Shown here one piece after another: positions 42,165 through 51,133 of a stretch of DNA of 64,000 bases (positions within the stretch are counted from its first letter, which is position 1; each line of letters opens with the position of its first letter). A program made the translations under genes and the position numbers. The notes beneath the pieces were generated by a model that searched no databases, was not told the origin of the DNA, and saw only the letters and a program-made list of their open reading frames with translations. This stretch comes from GCA-002722245 sp038154685 (GTDB lineage: Bacteria; Bacteroidota; Bacteroidia; Flavobacteriales_C; GCA-002722245), in assembly GCA_038154685.1 (NCBI GenBank), contig JAYPYW010000008.1, positions 9,792 through 73,791 of the forward strand, read 5' to 3'.

Positions 42165-42989
42165 TTATTTTTTACGTCTTTCAATAATGTACTTATCAGA
42201 GTATTTCTTTGGAGCTCTAGTTTTGTAACCTTTAGCAGGTAAACCTTTTCTAGATCTTGGGTGCCCTCCAGATGAACGTCCTTCACCACCTCCCATTGGG
42301 TGATCAACTGGGTTCATAGCAACACCTCTTACTCTTGGTCTTCTTCCTAACCATCTGCTTCTACCAGCCTTACCAGAAACAACTAACTGATGGTCTGAGT
42401 TAGAAACTGCACCGATAGTAGCTGAACACGATACCATAACCTGACGAGTTTCACCAGATGGTAACTTTAATGTAGCATACTTACCTTCTTTTGCAGCTAA
42501 CTGAACATAAGAACCAGCAGATCTAGCTAACTTCCCTCCTTGACCAGGTTGGAACTCAACATTATGAACAACTGTTCCTAATGGAATTTCAGATAATGGT
42601 AATGCGTTTCCAACCTCAATTGGAGCACCTTTTCCAGCTTGAACCTTTGCACCAACTTCTAATCCGTTTGGAGCTAAGATGTAAGCTTTCTCACCATCAG
42701 CATAGTATAATAAAGCGATTCTTGCAGTTCTGTTTGGATCATACTCGATACCTTTAACAGTTGCAGGAACACTAACTTTAGTTCTTTTAAAATCGATCAC
42801 ACGGTACTTCTTCTTGTGACCACCACCGATATTACGAACTGTCATTTTTCCTGAAGCATTTCTACCTCCTGAACTTTTCTTCTTCGCAATTAAGCTCTTC
42901 TCAGGACTACTTTTAGTAACATCATCAAAAGTATCTGCTACTTTATGTCTTTGTCCTGGCGTATTTGGTTTTAATTTCTTTAAACCCAT
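42165..42989 (-). CDS. rplB: 50S ribosomal protein L2
   Basis: A large, highly conserved protein near the peptidyl-transferase centre and bridge B7b. 274 residues. The C-terminal signature MNPVDHPMGGGEGRSSGGHPRS contains the conserved His next to the catalytic region. The N-terminal part has GRNASGKMTVRNIGGGHKKKYR. Confidence 0.98.
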   Translation of the reverse strand: MGLKKLKPNTPGQRHKVADTFDDVTKSSPEKSLIAKKKSSGGRNASGKMTVRNIGGGHKKKYRVIDFKRTKVSVPATVKGIEYDPNRTARIALLYYADGEKAYILAPNGLEVGAKVQAGKGAPIEVGNALPLSEIPLGTVVHNVEFQPGQGGKLARSAGSYVQLAAKEGKYATLKLPSGETRQVMVSCSATIGAVSNSDHQLVVSGKAGRSRWLGRRPRVRGVAMNPVDHPMGGGEGRSSGGHPRSRKGLPAKGYKTRAPKKYSDKYIIERRKK

Positions 42990-42993
42990 CTTC

Positions 42994-43281
42994 TTAAATA
43001 TTACCGTAAATATCTATTACTTCACCTTCTTTAAGAGTAATAATAGCTTTCTTGAATGACGCCGTTCTTCCGTCCATCGCCCAAGTCTTTCTATTTCTCT
43101 TTGCTTTACCAGCGTAACGCATAGTGTTCACTGATTCAACTGTTACACCGTAAGTAGCTTCAACTGCTTTTTTGATTTGCACCTTATTAGCAGTGTTGCT
43201 TACGATGAATCCGTATCTTCCTAGTTTCTCTTCTAGGTTAGACATCTTTTCTGTTATAATTGGCTTAACAATAACACTCAT
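42994..43281 (-). CDS. rplW: 50S ribosomal protein L23
   Basis: The main docking site for trigger factor and SRP at the tunnel exit. 95 residues, with IIKPIITEKMSNLEEKLGRYGF-like start (VKPIITEKMS seen) and the basic loop MRYAGKAKRNRK. Confidence 0.96.
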   Translation of the reverse strand: MSVIVKPIITEKMSNLEEKLGRYGFIVSNTANKVQIKKAVEATYGVTVESVNTMRYAGKAKRNRKTWAMDGRTASFKKAIITLKEGEVIDIYGNI

Positions 43282-43287
43282 CTCTTA

Positions 43288-43914
43288 CTAGCTTAAACTG
43301 TTTTCAAATTCTTTAATTGAACCCTCAGAAAGCACTAATTTGCTACAGTTGATTAAGTCGTAAGTGTTTACTTCCGAAGTAGCAACAACTTTAACTTTTT
43401 GAATGTTTCTTGAAGACAAGTAAACGTTCTTTTCATTTTCTGCAGTTACCAAAGTAACTCTCTTTCCTTCTAAGTCAAGACCTTTTAATACTGCAACAAA
43501 ATCCTGAGTTTTTGGTGCGTCAAATTTTAAGTCTTCTAAAACGATTACTTTATCTTCTTTAACAGAAGATGAAAGAACCGATTTTTTAGCAACCGCCTTA
43601 ACTTTCTTATTTAATTTGAATCCGTAGTATCTTGGTTTAGGTCCGAAAATTCTACCTCCACCTCTAAATACTGGAGATTTAATATCACCGTATCTAGCTG
43701 CTCCAGATCCTTTTTGCTTTTTCAATTTCTTAGTACTCCCTACGATTTCGTTTCTCTCCTTCGATTTGTGAGTACCTTGTCTTTGATTAGCTAAATATTG
43801 CTTCACATCTAAGTACACTGTGTGCTCGCTTGGCTCAACACCAAAAACAGCATCACTTAAAGTAACTTTTCTACCAGTGTCTTTTCCTGTTTTATCTAAT
43901 ACTGCTAACTCCAT
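43288..43914 (-). CDS. rplD: 50S ribosomal protein L4
   Basis: Its extended loop narrows the exit tunnel; in E. coli L4 also represses the S10 operon. 208 residues from ATG at 43914 (MELAVLDKTGKDTGR). The frame is open to 43926, but that start would overlap rplC. The loop motif STKKLKKQKGSGAARYGDIKSPVFRGGGRIFGPKPR is conserved (about residues 62-97). Confidence 0.96.
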   Translation of the reverse strand: MELAVLDKTGKDTGRKVTLSDAVFGVEPSEHTVYLDVKQYLANQRQGTHKSKERNEIVGSTKKLKKQKGSGAARYGDIKSPVFRGGGRIFGPKPRYYGFKLNKKVKAVAKKSVLSSSVKEDKVIVLEDLKFDAPKTQDFVAVLKGLDLEGKRVTLVTAENEKNVYLSSRNIQKVKVVATSEVNTYDLINCSKLVLSEGSIKEFENSLS

Positions 43915-43915
43915 C

Positions 43916-44533
43916 TTATTTCTCAATTACAACGTAAGACCCTTTTGCTCCAGCAACATTCCCTGAAACAACAATTAAATTCTTGTCAGCTAATACTTTT
44001 AAAACCTTTAAGTTTTGAGTCTTAACTGTGTCTCCACCCATTCTTCCGGCCATTCTCATTCCTTTGAATACTTTCGAAGGAGTAGAAGCACCACCAATCG
44101 AACCTGGAGCTCTTAATCTGTTGTGCTGTCCGTGAGTTTGACCTCCAACACCTCTAAAATTGTGTCTTTTTACAACACCTTGGAATCCTTTTCCTTTAGA
44201 AGTACCTGCAACGTCAACAAATTCACCTTCTTCAAAAAGTTCAACAGTGATTTCATCACCTAAAGCTTTCTCTTCTTCGAATCCTCCGAATTCTACTAAT
44301 TTAGCTCTTGGTGTTACACTCGCTTTTTTGAAGTGCCCTTTCATTGGCGCTGAGATATTCTTCTCAGTTTTTTCATCGAACGCTAATTGAAGCGCCGAAT
44401 AACCGTCAGTCTCCTCAGTTTTAACCTGAGTAACCACGCATGGACCAGCCTCGATAACAGTACACGGAATGTTTTTACCATTCTCGTCGAACATGCTCGT
44501 CATACCGATCTTTTTTCCTATCAATCCTGACAT
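43916..44533 (-). CDS. rplC: 50S ribosomal protein L3
   Basis: One of the two 23S assembly initiators; its loop reaches the peptidyl-transferase centre. 205 residues. GLIGKKIGMTSMFDENGK at the start and the loop region VKRHNFRGVGGQTHGQHNRLRAPGSIGG are standard, including the glutamine that is methylated in E. coli. Confidence 0.97.
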   Translation of the reverse strand: MSGLIGKKIGMTSMFDENGKNIPCTVIEAGPCVVTQVKTEETDGYSALQLAFDEKTEKNISAPMKGHFKKASVTPRAKLVEFGGFEEEKALGDEITVELFEEGEFVDVAGTSKGKGFQGVVKRHNFRGVGGQTHGQHNRLRAPGSIGGASTPSKVFKGMRMAGRMGGDTVKTQNLKVLKVLADKNLIVVSGNVAGAKGSYVVIEK

Positions 44534-44571
44534 CGAATAACAGTTTTTAAGTTATCTTATCTATTTAATTA

Positions 44572-44877
44572 CTATACCTTAATTTCAACTTCAACACCTG
44601 AAGGTAATTCTAACTTCATTAATGCATCAACAGTCTTTGAAGAAGAACTGTAAATATCCATTAATCTCTTGTAAGAACTTACTTGAAATTGCTCTCTTGA
44701 CTTCTTGTTAACGTGAGTTGATCTTAATACAGTAAAGATTCTCTTGTTAGTTGGTAATGGAATTGGTCCACTTACAACTGCACCTGTAGACTTTACAGTT
44801 TTAACAATCTTCTCAGCTGATTTGTCAACTAAGTTGTGGTCGAAAGACTTTAATTTGATTCTAATTTTCTGGCTCAT
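44572..44877 (-). CDS. rpsJ: 30S ribosomal protein S10
   Basis: In the 30S head; in E. coli it also binds NusB in transcription antitermination of rRNA. 101 residues, MSQKIRIKLKSFDHNLVDKSAEKIV and the end IDSS-like region with LMKLELPSGVEVEIKV. It follows fusA by 29 bases, with no tuf in between. Confidence 0.97.
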   Translation of the reverse strand: MSQKIRIKLKSFDHNLVDKSAEKIVKTVKSTGAVVSGPIPLPTNKRIFTVLRSTHVNKKSREQFQVSSYKRLMDIYSSSSKTVDALMKLELPSGVEVEIKV

Positions 44878-44906
44878 ATCTTATGTACCTTAAACTCTTT
44901 TATTAA

Positions 44907-47015
44907 TTATGCTTCAACTTGTCCTTTAGCAGCGGCGATTACATCCTTAGCTACTGCTTGAGGTGCTTCTGCGAAGTGACTAAATTCCATTGTTGAAGTT
45001 GCTCTACCTGAAGTAATTGTTCTTAATGAAGTAACATATCCGAACATTTCTGATAACGGCACCTTAGCTTTAACAACCTTAGCTCCATTTTTATCATCCA
45101 TTCCTTCCATTAAACCTCTTCTCTTGTTCAAGTCAGCAACAACATCCCCCATGTTTTCCTCTGGAGTAATTACTTCCAATTTCATCATTGGCTCAAGTAA
45201 TACTGGATTAGCTTGTGGACATGCATTTTTGAAAGCCATCTTAGCAGCTACCTCGAAAGATAACTGGTCTGAATCTACTTGGTGGTAAGAACCATCATGT
45301 AAAGTAACTTTAAGTGAATCAACATTAAATCCTGCTAATACACCAGCTTCCATAGCTTCTTTGAATCCTTTTTCAACTGAAGGGATAAATTCCTTAGGAA
45401 CGTTACCACCTTTAACTTCATTTACGAATTCAAGACCATCTTTTTCATCCTCTCTAGGACCTATTGTAACTTGAATATCTGCGAATTTACCACGACCTCC
45501 AGATTGTTTCTTGTAAACTTCTCTGTGTTGTACAGCGTTTGTGATAGTTTCTTTGTAGTTTACTTGAGGAGCACCTTGGTTACACTCAACTTTGAATTCT
45601 CTCTTCAATCTATCAATAATGATATCTAAGTGTAACTCTCCCATTCCTGAGATAATAGTCTGACCAGAGTTCTCGTCAGTCTTAACTTGGAATGTTGGAT
45701 CTTCTTCAGCTAATTTACCTAAAGCTAAACCTAACTTATCAACGTCAGCTTGAGACTTTGGCTCGATAGCAACCCCGATTACAGGATCTGGGAAGTCCAT
45801 AGACTCTAACACGATAGGTGCATCTTCAGCACATAAAGTATCTCCAGTTCTAATATCTTTAAATCCAACTAATGCAGCGATATCACCAGCGTGTAACTCA
45901 TCAATTTGGTTTTGAGAGTTTGCGTGCATTTGGAAGATTCTTGAAATTCTTTCTTTCTTCATTGTTCTTGTGTTTAAAACATAAGAACCTGAAGGTAATT
46001 TACCAGAGTATGATCTAGTAAAACATAAACGACCAACGAATGGATCAGTAGCGATTTTAAATGCTAAAGCAGAGAATGGCTCATCAGCAGAAGGCTTTCT
46101 TGAAACCTCCTCATCAGTCTTAGGGTTAGTTCCAACGATAGCTTCTTGATCTAATGGAGATGGTAAAATTTCCATTACGATATCTAACATAGCCTGAACT
46201 CCTTTGTTTTTGAAAGCTGATCCACACATCATTGGAACAAACTTAGCATCTAAAGTAGCTCCTCTTAAGGCATCTAAAACTTCTCTTTCAGTGATTGAAT
46301 CTGGATCTTCAAAGAATTTCTCCATTAAAGATTCGTCGTACTCAGCGATAGCTTCTAATAACTTCTCTCTGTACTCTTCAACCTCGTCAGCCATATCTGC
46401 AGGGATTTCAACTTCCTCGAAAGTCATACCCATGTCATTCTCATTCCAAACGATTCCTCTGTTGTTAATTAAATCAACAACACCTTTGAAATCATCTTCT
46501 GCACCGATTGGTAACTGTAATGGAACTGCTTTTGATCCTAACATTTCTTCAACCTGCTTACACACGTTTAAGAAGTCAGCACCTTGACGGTCCATTTTGT
46601 TTACGAAACCAATTCTTGATACATTATAGTTATCAGCAAGTCTCCAGTTAGTTTCTGATTGTGGCTCAACACCATCAACAGCAGAAAATAAGAAAACTAA
46701 ACCGTCTAATACTCTTAAAGATCTGTTTACCTCAACAGTAAAGTCAACGTGACCAGGAGTATCAATAATATTCACTTGGTAATCGTTTCCTCTATAAGGC
46801 CAGAATACAGTAGTAGCAGCAGATGTAATTGTAATACCTCTTTCTTGCTCTTGCTCCATCCAGTCCATTGTAGCACCACCATCGTGAACCTCACCAATCT
46901 TGTGAGATACACCAGCGTAGTATAATACTCTCTCTGTAGTAGTAGTTTTCCCAGCATCAATGTGAGCTGCGATACCAATGTTTCTTGTATATTTAAGATC
47001 TCTCTTAGCCGCCAT
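44907..47015 (-). CDS. fusA: Elongation factor G
   Basis: The GTPase that drives translocation and, with RRF, ribosome recycling. 702 residues in five domains. G1 is AHIDAGKTT (residues 17-25), G2 RGITITSA, G3 DTPGHVDF, G4 NKMDRQGAD. Domain IV begins near residue 480 and carries the decoding-site loop GGNVPKEFIPSVEKG region. It lies between rpsG and rpsJ. tuf, often next to fusA, is absent here. Confidence 0.98.
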   Translation of the reverse strand: MAAKRDLKYTRNIGIAAHIDAGKTTTTERVLYYAGVSHKIGEVHDGGATMDWMEQEQERGITITSAATTVFWPYRGNDYQVNIIDTPGHVDFTVEVNRSLRVLDGLVFLFSAVDGVEPQSETNWRLADNYNVSRIGFVNKMDRQGADFLNVCKQVEEMLGSKAVPLQLPIGAEDDFKGVVDLINNRGIVWNENDMGMTFEEVEIPADMADEVEEYREKLLEAIAEYDESLMEKFFEDPDSITEREVLDALRGATLDAKFVPMMCGSAFKNKGVQAMLDIVMEILPSPLDQEAIVGTNPKTDEEVSRKPSADEPFSALAFKIATDPFVGRLCFTRSYSGKLPSGSYVLNTRTMKKERISRIFQMHANSQNQIDELHAGDIAALVGFKDIRTGDTLCAEDAPIVLESMDFPDPVIGVAIEPKSQADVDKLGLALGKLAEEDPTFQVKTDENSGQTIISGMGELHLDIIIDRLKREFKVECNQGAPQVNYKETITNAVQHREVYKKQSGGRGKFADIQVTIGPREDEKDGLEFVNEVKGGNVPKEFIPSVEKGFKEAMEAGVLAGFNVDSLKVTLHDGSYHQVDSDQLSFEVAAKMAFKNACPQANPVLLEPMMKLEVITPEENMGDVVADLNKRRGLMEGMDDKNGAKVVKAKVPLSEMFGYVTSLRTITSGRATSTMEFSHFAEAPQAVAKDVIAAAKGQVEA

Positions 47016-47052
47016 TTTGACTTATCTTTTAATATTCTTTATTCTAATTCAA

Positions 47053-47523
47053 TTAAACTCTAAAGTGAGCAAAAGCTTTGTTAGCTTCAGCCATTCTGTG
47101 AGTATCTTCTTTTTTCTTGAAAGCAGCTCCTTCTTCTTTTGAAGCAGCGATAATCTCAGCAGCTAATTTCTGAGCCATTGATTTCTCGTTTCTCTTTCTA
47201 GCATACCCAATTAACCACTTCATTCCCATAGACTGTTTTCTATTTTCACGAATTGGAACTGGAATCTGGAATGTTGCTCCTCCTACTCTTTTAGATCTTA
47301 CCTCTACTCCTGGAGTAACATTTGATAATGCCTTTTTAAATACTTCTAAAGCATCCTCCTCTTCAACCTTAGACGCAACTACATCTAAAGAATCATAAAA
47401 AATGTTGAAAGCGATAGATTTTTTACCGTCTAACATTAAGTTGTTCACGAACTTAGTTACTACAGTATCTCCAAACTTTGGATCTGGTAAAACTAATCTC
47501 TGTTTTGCACTACTTTTTCTCAT
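47053..47523 (-). CDS. rpsG: 30S ribosomal protein S7
   Basis: Organises the 30S head and lines the E site; in E. coli it represses the str operon. 156 residues. It starts MRKSSAKQRLVLPDPKFGD. RVGGATFQIPVPIRENRKQSMGMKWLIGYAR is characteristic. Confidence 0.97.
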   Translation of the reverse strand: MRKSSAKQRLVLPDPKFGDTVVTKFVNNLMLDGKKSIAFNIFYDSLDVVASKVEEEDALEVFKKALSNVTPGVEVRSKRVGGATFQIPVPIRENRKQSMGMKWLIGYARKRNEKSMAQKLAAEIIAASKEEGAAFKKKEDTHRMAEANKAFAHFRV

Positions 47524-47542
47524 CTCAGTAAAATACTTTTAA

Positions 47543-47917
47543 TTATTTCTTAGGACGTTTAGCTCCGTACTTAGATCTTCTTTGTAATCTTCCTTCTACA
47601 CCAGCAGTATCTAACGCTCCACGAACGATGTGATACTTAACCCCTGGTAAATCCTTTACTCTTCCTCCTCTTACAAGTACAATCGAGTGCTCTTGTAAGT
47701 TGTGCCCTTCTCCTGGGATGTAAGCAGAAACCTCAATACCGTTAGTTAACCTAACTCTGGCTACCTTTCTCATTGCTGAGTTTGGTTTCTTAGGTGTAGT
47801 AGTATAAACTCTTGTACAAACACCTCTTCTTTGAGGACAAGCGTTAAGAGCTGCAGCCTTACTTTTTGTTGGCTTATTAACTCTTCCTTTTCTTATTAAC
47901 TGTTGAATAGTTGGCAT
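47543..47917 (-). CDS. rpsL: 30S ribosomal protein S12
   Basis: Located at the decoding centre. 124 residues. TTPKKPNSAMRKVARVRLTNG retains the Lys (position 42/43 by E. coli numbering) whose change gives streptomycin resistance, and the PGVKYHIVRGALDTAGV segment near residue 90 is also the common form. It is the first gene of the long minus-strand block, behind the promoter at 47973-48002. Confidence 0.97.
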   Translation of the reverse strand: MPTIQQLIRKGRVNKPTKSKAAALNACPQRRGVCTRVYTTTPKKPNSAMRKVARVRLTNGIEVSAYIPGEGHNLQEHSIVLVRGGRVKDLPGVKYHIVRGALDTAGVEGRLQRRSKYGAKRPKK

Positions 47918-47972
47918 ATCTTATATAATATTCACTTTCAATTAAACACAATCCCGCCAAAAAACGGGAGGG

Positions 47973-48002
47973 CAAAGATAGGTAGAATTTTTTAATTATC
48001 AA
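47973..48002 (-). promoter_or_regulatory. Promoter of the str-S10-spc-alpha block
   Basis: On the minus strand TTG (48002-48000), 19 bases, then TATCTTTG (47980-47973): a textbook Bacteroidota sigma promoter (TTG-N19-TAnnTTTG). It would give a leader of about 50 bases before rpsL containing a small CCCG/CGGG hairpin (47953-47968). Confidence 0.75.
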
Positions 48003-48149
48003 GAGGTTTCACTGATTTACCCCCTTTTTTTTCACAATTGCGCACATATCATTGTGAATAAACCCTGTAAACACTTGATTTTCTATGAATTAAAAATCAA
48101 CAATCTTTTTTCTCTGTGGAAAAAAAGTAGATCCAAACCAGCTTTTGGT

Positions 48150-48157
48150 TATTTTTG
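48150..48157 (+). promoter_or_regulatory. TAnnTTTG element four bases before uvrD
   Basis: TATTTTTG ends four bases before the ATG at 48162. If used, the uvrD mRNA would be essentially leaderless. No -33 TTG is seen. Confidence 0.4.
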
Positions 48158-48161
48158 AAAT

Positions 48162-50453
48162 ATGCCAGATTTTATCAACGAACTTAACGAACCACAGCGA
48201 AATGCTGTTCAATCTATTGAAGGACCAAACATGATTCTTGCTGGAGCAGGATCTGGTAAAACTAGGGTTCTTACTTATAGGATAGCCTATTTACTAAGTC
48301 AGGGAGTTGATTCCTTTAATATCCTTGCTTTAACCTTTACTAATAAAGCAGCTCGTGAAATGCGCGAGCGAATTGAAAACATCATTGGACTTGAGGCTCG
48401 AAGTTTATGGATGGGTACCTTCCACTCTATTTTCGCTAAAATCCTTCGAAACGAACATGAGAAGTTAGGTTTCCCTTACAACTTCACTATATATGATACC
48501 ATAGATGCTAAAAACTTAATTAAGTCTATTATTAAGGAGTTAGGTTTAGATGATAAGATCTATAAACCTGGTATGGTATATAATAGGATATCTGCAGCTA
48601 AAAATAATCTGATATCTGCAAAGGCATATAATGAAGACTCTTCGATTGTAACCGAAGACAAAAGGATGGGGAAACCAGAAATCGGAAAGATCTATACTAC
48701 ATATAGTACAAGATGTCTGAAAGCTGGAGCCATGGATTTTGATGACCTACTATTTAAAACCTATGAGCTTTTCGTTAAGTTCCCTGAAGTTTTAGAGAAA
48801 TATCAAAACCTATATAAATATGTATTGGTAGATGAGTATCAGGATACCAATTATGCTCAGTATGTAATAGTAAAGATGTTAGCTCAGAAATATAAGAACA
48901 TATGTGTGGTTGGAGATGATGCACAGAGTATATATTCTTTTAGGGGAGCCAATATTGAAAACATCTTAAACTTTCAAAAGGACTACTCAAACGCTCAATC
49001 ATTTAAACTAGAGCAAAACTACCGATCATCTAAAAATATTGTTGCAGCTGCTAATGCTGTAATATCTAACAATAAGGATCAGTTTGAAAAAGATGTTTGG
49101 ACTCAAAATGATGACGGACCAAGAATAAAGGTGATCAAAACCAAGACTGATAATGAGGAAGGAAGGGTTGTTGCCGATAAGATTTTAAATCTTAAACTGG
49201 AACACCAATTACACAACCATCAATTTGCCATATTATATAGGACTAATGCTCAATCCAGATCAATGGAGGAATCCTTGAGAAAATTGAACATACCTTATAA
49301 AATATATGGAGGTCTTTCGTTCTACCAAAGAAAAGAGATCAAAGATATTTTGTCTTATTATAGGTTAACATTCAACCCTACTGATGAAGAAGCATTAAAG
49401 AGAGTTATCAATTATCCTACTAGAGGAATTGGTAAAACTACAATTGATAAGTTAATTCTAACTGCCAACAATAATAATGCGTCAATTTGGGAAATCGCAG
49501 CTAATATCGACGCTTATAATACAGGGATAGGTAACGGGCCGAAAACTAAGATTAAGAACTTCGTTACGATGATCCTAAGTTTTGGAAGTGAACTGTTCCG
49601 AAAAAACGCTTACGATCTTGGTCAGCATATTGCTGCTCAAACAGGTTTATTAAAAGACTTGCACGAGGATAAAACTCCTGAAGGTATTTCCCGCTATGAG
49701 AACATTCAGGAATTATTGAATGGATTGAAGCAATTCTCAGCTCAGGAGGAACCAACCGACAACCCAACAAAAACTTTAGATAAGTTTATGGAGGATGTTG
49801 CATTATTAACTGATGCAGATAATGAAACTGAGGATGACTATAATAAGGTATCGTTAATGACGATTCACAGTGCAAAAGGATTAGAATTTCCATACGTATT
49901 TATAGTAGGTATGGAAGAAAACTTATTCCCCTCTCAATTATCGGTGAATTCCAGAACAGAATTAGAAGAGGAAAGAAGACTATTTTATGTAGCACTAACA
50001 CGTGCCGAAAAAGCTGCATTCTTAAGTTATGCGCAAACTCGATTTAAGTTTGGTAACATTACTTATGCGGAACCTTCTAGGTTTATTTCGGAAATACCAC
50101 TGGATTTTGTGGAAATGCCAGAAGCTCGTCCTCCAAGAAAGTTTGCAGGCACAAGATTGAATCAAGACCAAATAAACAGGACTTCTGGACGTTCCCCTAT
50201 TCCAGCAGGCAAAAAGCTAGTAAGCCTTCAACGAGCATCCTCAAACCAAACTTCTGCCCCTTCAACTCCTGGAGTAAATAAAGGAAGTACAGATGTAAAA
50301 GAAGGACAAAAGGTTGAACACTTAAGATTCGGTCGTGGAAAAGTTATCAAGGTGGAAGGGATTGGCCCAAGTAAAAAGGCTGTAATTTCGTTTGATAAGC
50401 ATGGTGAAAAACAAATACTATTGAAATTTGCCAAACTTAAAATAGTTGGGTAG
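48162..50453 (+). CDS. uvrD: UvrD/PcrA-type DNA helicase
   Basis: A superfamily 1A 3'-5' helicase for nucleotide excision and mismatch repair and clearing of replication blocks. 763 residues. Walker A is GAGSGKT (28-34). Others are TFTNKAAREMRER (motif Ia), VDEYQDTNYAQ (Walker B), VVGDDAQSIYSFRGA (motif III), LEQNYRSSKNI (motif IV), TIHSAKGLEFPYVF (motif V) and LFYVALTRAE (motif VI). The C-terminus ends with a PcrA-like Tudor element, VEHLRFGRGKVIKVEG. It may be the first gene of a run with DUF4290 and murA, 24 bases away. Confidence 0.95.
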   Translation: MPDFINELNEPQRNAVQSIEGPNMILAGAGSGKTRVLTYRIAYLLSQGVDSFNILALTFTNKAAREMRERIENIIGLEARSLWMGTFHSIFAKILRNEHEKLGFPYNFTIYDTIDAKNLIKSIIKELGLDDKIYKPGMVYNRISAAKNNLISAKAYNEDSSIVTEDKRMGKPEIGKIYTTYSTRCLKAGAMDFDDLLFKTYELFVKFPEVLEKYQNLYKYVLVDEYQDTNYAQYVIVKMLAQKYKNICVVGDDAQSIYSFRGANIENILNFQKDYSNAQSFKLEQNYRSSKNIVAAANAVISNNKDQFEKDVWTQNDDGPRIKVIKTKTDNEEGRVVADKILNLKLEHQLHNHQFAILYRTNAQSRSMEESLRKLNIPYKIYGGLSFYQRKEIKDILSYYRLTFNPTDEEALKRVINYPTRGIGKTTIDKLILTANNNNASIWEIAANIDAYNTGIGNGPKTKIKNFVTMILSFGSELFRKNAYDLGQHIAAQTGLLKDLHEDKTPEGISRYENIQELLNGLKQFSAQEEPTDNPTKTLDKFMEDVALLTDADNETEDDYNKVSLMTIHSAKGLEFPYVFIVGMEENLFPSQLSVNSRTELEEERRLFYVALTRAEKAAFLSYAQTRFKFGNITYAEPSRFISEIPLDFVEMPEARPPRKFAGTRLNQDQINRTSGRSPIPAGKKLVSLQRASSNQTSAPSTPGVNKGSTDVKEGQKVEHLRFGRGKVIKVEGIGPSKKAVISFDKHGEKQILLKFAKLKIVG

Positions 50454-50477
50454 TTTTAACTACTATTAATAATATAT

Positions 50478-51128
50478 ATGGATTACAACACTACACGCTC
50501 TTCGTTAGTTATCCCTGAATACGGAAGAAACATCCACAAAATGATAGAATTTGCTATCTCTGTGGAGGATAGAGAAGAAAGAAATCACGTTGCTAGGTCA
50601 ATTGTGAAAGTTATGGGTCAGGTAAAACCCCAATTCAAGGAAGCCGACGATTTTATTCAGAGTTTATGGGATCACATGATCATTATCTCTGATTTTAAAC
50701 TAGATGTTGACTCTCCATATCCTTATCCAGATAAAGAAGAATTAGTTAAGCCTCCAAACAAAATGGCTTATCCTCAAGGAAAAATTAGATTCAGACACTA
50801 CGGAAGATCTACAGAAAGCTTTATTGCTAAGGCTAGTTTAATGGAGCCAGGTGAAGAAAGAGATTCTTTTATTTACTATATCGCCAACATGATGAAGAAG
50901 AATTACCTTCTTTATAATAGGGATAGTGTAAGTGATGAATTAATATTCGATCAGTTGGCAACGCTTTCAAATGGTATTTTAAAAATGCCGGAAGGTTTTC
51001 AATTAAAAAGTACGGGATCGTTGGTTGGAAAGAAAAGCAATAATAACAACCATTCCAGAGGAAGTAACAAGAGACATTCTAATAACAACAATAAAAAAGG
51101 CGGTAAACGTCCATTTAAAAGAAGATAA
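50478..51128 (+). CDS. DUF4290 family protein
   Basis: 216 residues. The folded part (about 1-180) begins with TTRSSLVIPEYGRNIHKMIEFA, as in DUF4290, a Bacteroidota-specific family of unknown role. It looks all-helical with conserved YGR and Asp/Glu residues. The C-terminal 35 or so residues are a disordered Asn, Lys, Arg and Gly tail that could bind RNA or DNA. It is five bases upstream of murA; this pairing is a regular feature of the phylum and suggests a role in cell-wall synthesis or its control. Confidence 0.9.
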   Translation: MDYNTTRSSLVIPEYGRNIHKMIEFAISVEDREERNHVARSIVKVMGQVKPQFKEADDFIQSLWDHMIIISDFKLDVDSPYPYPDKEELVKPPNKMAYPQGKIRFRHYGRSTESFIAKASLMEPGEERDSFIYYIANMMKKNYLLYNRDSVSDELIFDQLATLSNGILKMPEGFQLKSTGSLVGKKSNNNNHSRGSNKRHSNNNNKKGGKRPFKRR

Positions 51129-51133
51129 AAAAC

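Noticed and set aside
43915..43926. Upstream start for rplD
   Set aside because: It lies inside rplC; ATG at 43914 directly after the rplC stop gives the normal L4 N-terminus.
44572..47015. Missing tuf as a deletion or misassembly
   Set aside because: fusA directly followed by rpsJ is common in this phylum, and the junction is clean.
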